Shown: positions 63,969-64,000 of the stretch, one piece after another
Position numbering within the stretch: position 1 is the first letter of the stretch
Layout: every line of letters begins with the position of its first letter
NCBI RefSeq assembly: GCF_041080675.1
Contig: NZ_CP163520.1
Coordinates: 1 to 64,000 of the forward strand
DNA: 64,000 bases
Direction of reading: 5' to 3'
Origin: Streptomyces sp. cg36
GTDB lineage: Bacteria > Actinomycetota > Actinomycetes > Streptomycetales > Streptomycetaceae
Made by a program: the position numbers and the translations under genes
Notes under the pieces: generated by a model
What the model saw: the letters and a program-made list of their open reading frames with translations, nothing else
Databases searched by the model: none
What the model was told of the DNA's origin: nothing

Positions 63969-64000
63969 TTCGCGGTACGGGTTCGGATCCTTCGGCCGTA

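Noticed and set aside
1..64000. CRISPR arrays or tRNA/rRNA genes
   Set aside because: No regularly spaced direct repeats and no tRNA or rRNA signatures were noticed; only a by-eye scan was possible.

Overview
The window reads as Streptomyces-type actinobacterial DNA. GC is very high, GTG and TTG starts are common, many genes overlap by 4 bases, and the families are typical of the genus (mycothiol-type isomerase fold, RheA/Hsp18, F420-type luciferase-like oxidoreductase, DesA3-type desaturase, Actinobacteria-type leader peptide). The left edge carries six perfect hairpins in a row. Their loops all read G-N-A on the bottom strand, the arrangement known from Streptomyces telomeres. Together with many broken insertion sequences, this suggests a chromosome arm or linear plasmid close to its end.

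Layout. 1-0.15 kb: telomere-like hairpins. 0.6-7 kb: small hypothetical and membrane genes, a broken Nudix gene, two P-loop kinase-like genes, a maleylpyruvate-isomerase-type protein and a GlsB/YeaQ protein. 7-18 kb: transposase remnants flanking a secreted ricin-lectin protein, a probable immunity gene and a 1,930-residue Rhs/YD-repeat polymorphic toxin with two PA14 domains and a Hint domain. 18-22.5 kb: HAD phosphatase, F420-type oxidoreductase, a topoisomerase IB pseudogene, and a compact CDGSH / HemK2-type methyltransferase / haem-oxygenase-fold cluster. 22.7-27.4 kb: large-subunit catalase, YbdK-type ligase, flavodoxin/transposase chimera, RidA. 27.9-36.2 kb: SpoIIE-type phosphatase, then a metabolic operon of a ThDP enzyme, a GlcD-GlcF fusion and an enolase-superfamily enzyme. 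36.6-39.5 kb: methyltransferase, frameshifted HAD gene, SDR, small basic protein. 39.8-44 kb: a seven-gene antiporter operon in the gene order of the Mbh hydrogenase membrane module, without any hydrogenase. 44-49.6 kb: DUF4239 membrane protein, broken PucR-type regulator, strong palindromes, MFS exporter with divergent TetR regulator, IS4 remnant. 49.9-52.7 kb: a leader peptide, hairpin, metY and metX. 52.7-54 kb: IS5 and DoxX remnants. 54.2-58.4 kb: heat-shock cluster (two DUF2267 proteins, Hsp18, RheA-like repressor, HtpG). 58.7-64 kb: SnoaL-like protein, single-cysteine thioredoxin-fold protein, and a PucR-type regulator divergent from a ferredoxin reductase-acyl desaturase pair.

Many intact genes point to stress and redox physiology: catalase, YbdK ligase, thioredoxin-fold protein, CDGSH protein, chaperones, antiporter and membrane-lipid desaturation. 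The best-supported regulatory circuits are the RheA operator overlapping the hsp18 promoter and the cysteine-type leader peptide ahead of metY-metX. The candidates for something less described are the polymorphic toxin tip with its immunity gene and neighbouring lectin protein, the ThDP/GlcDF/enolase operon, the stand-alone Mbh-like antiporter, and the CDGSH/HemK2/haem-oxygenase-fold trio.
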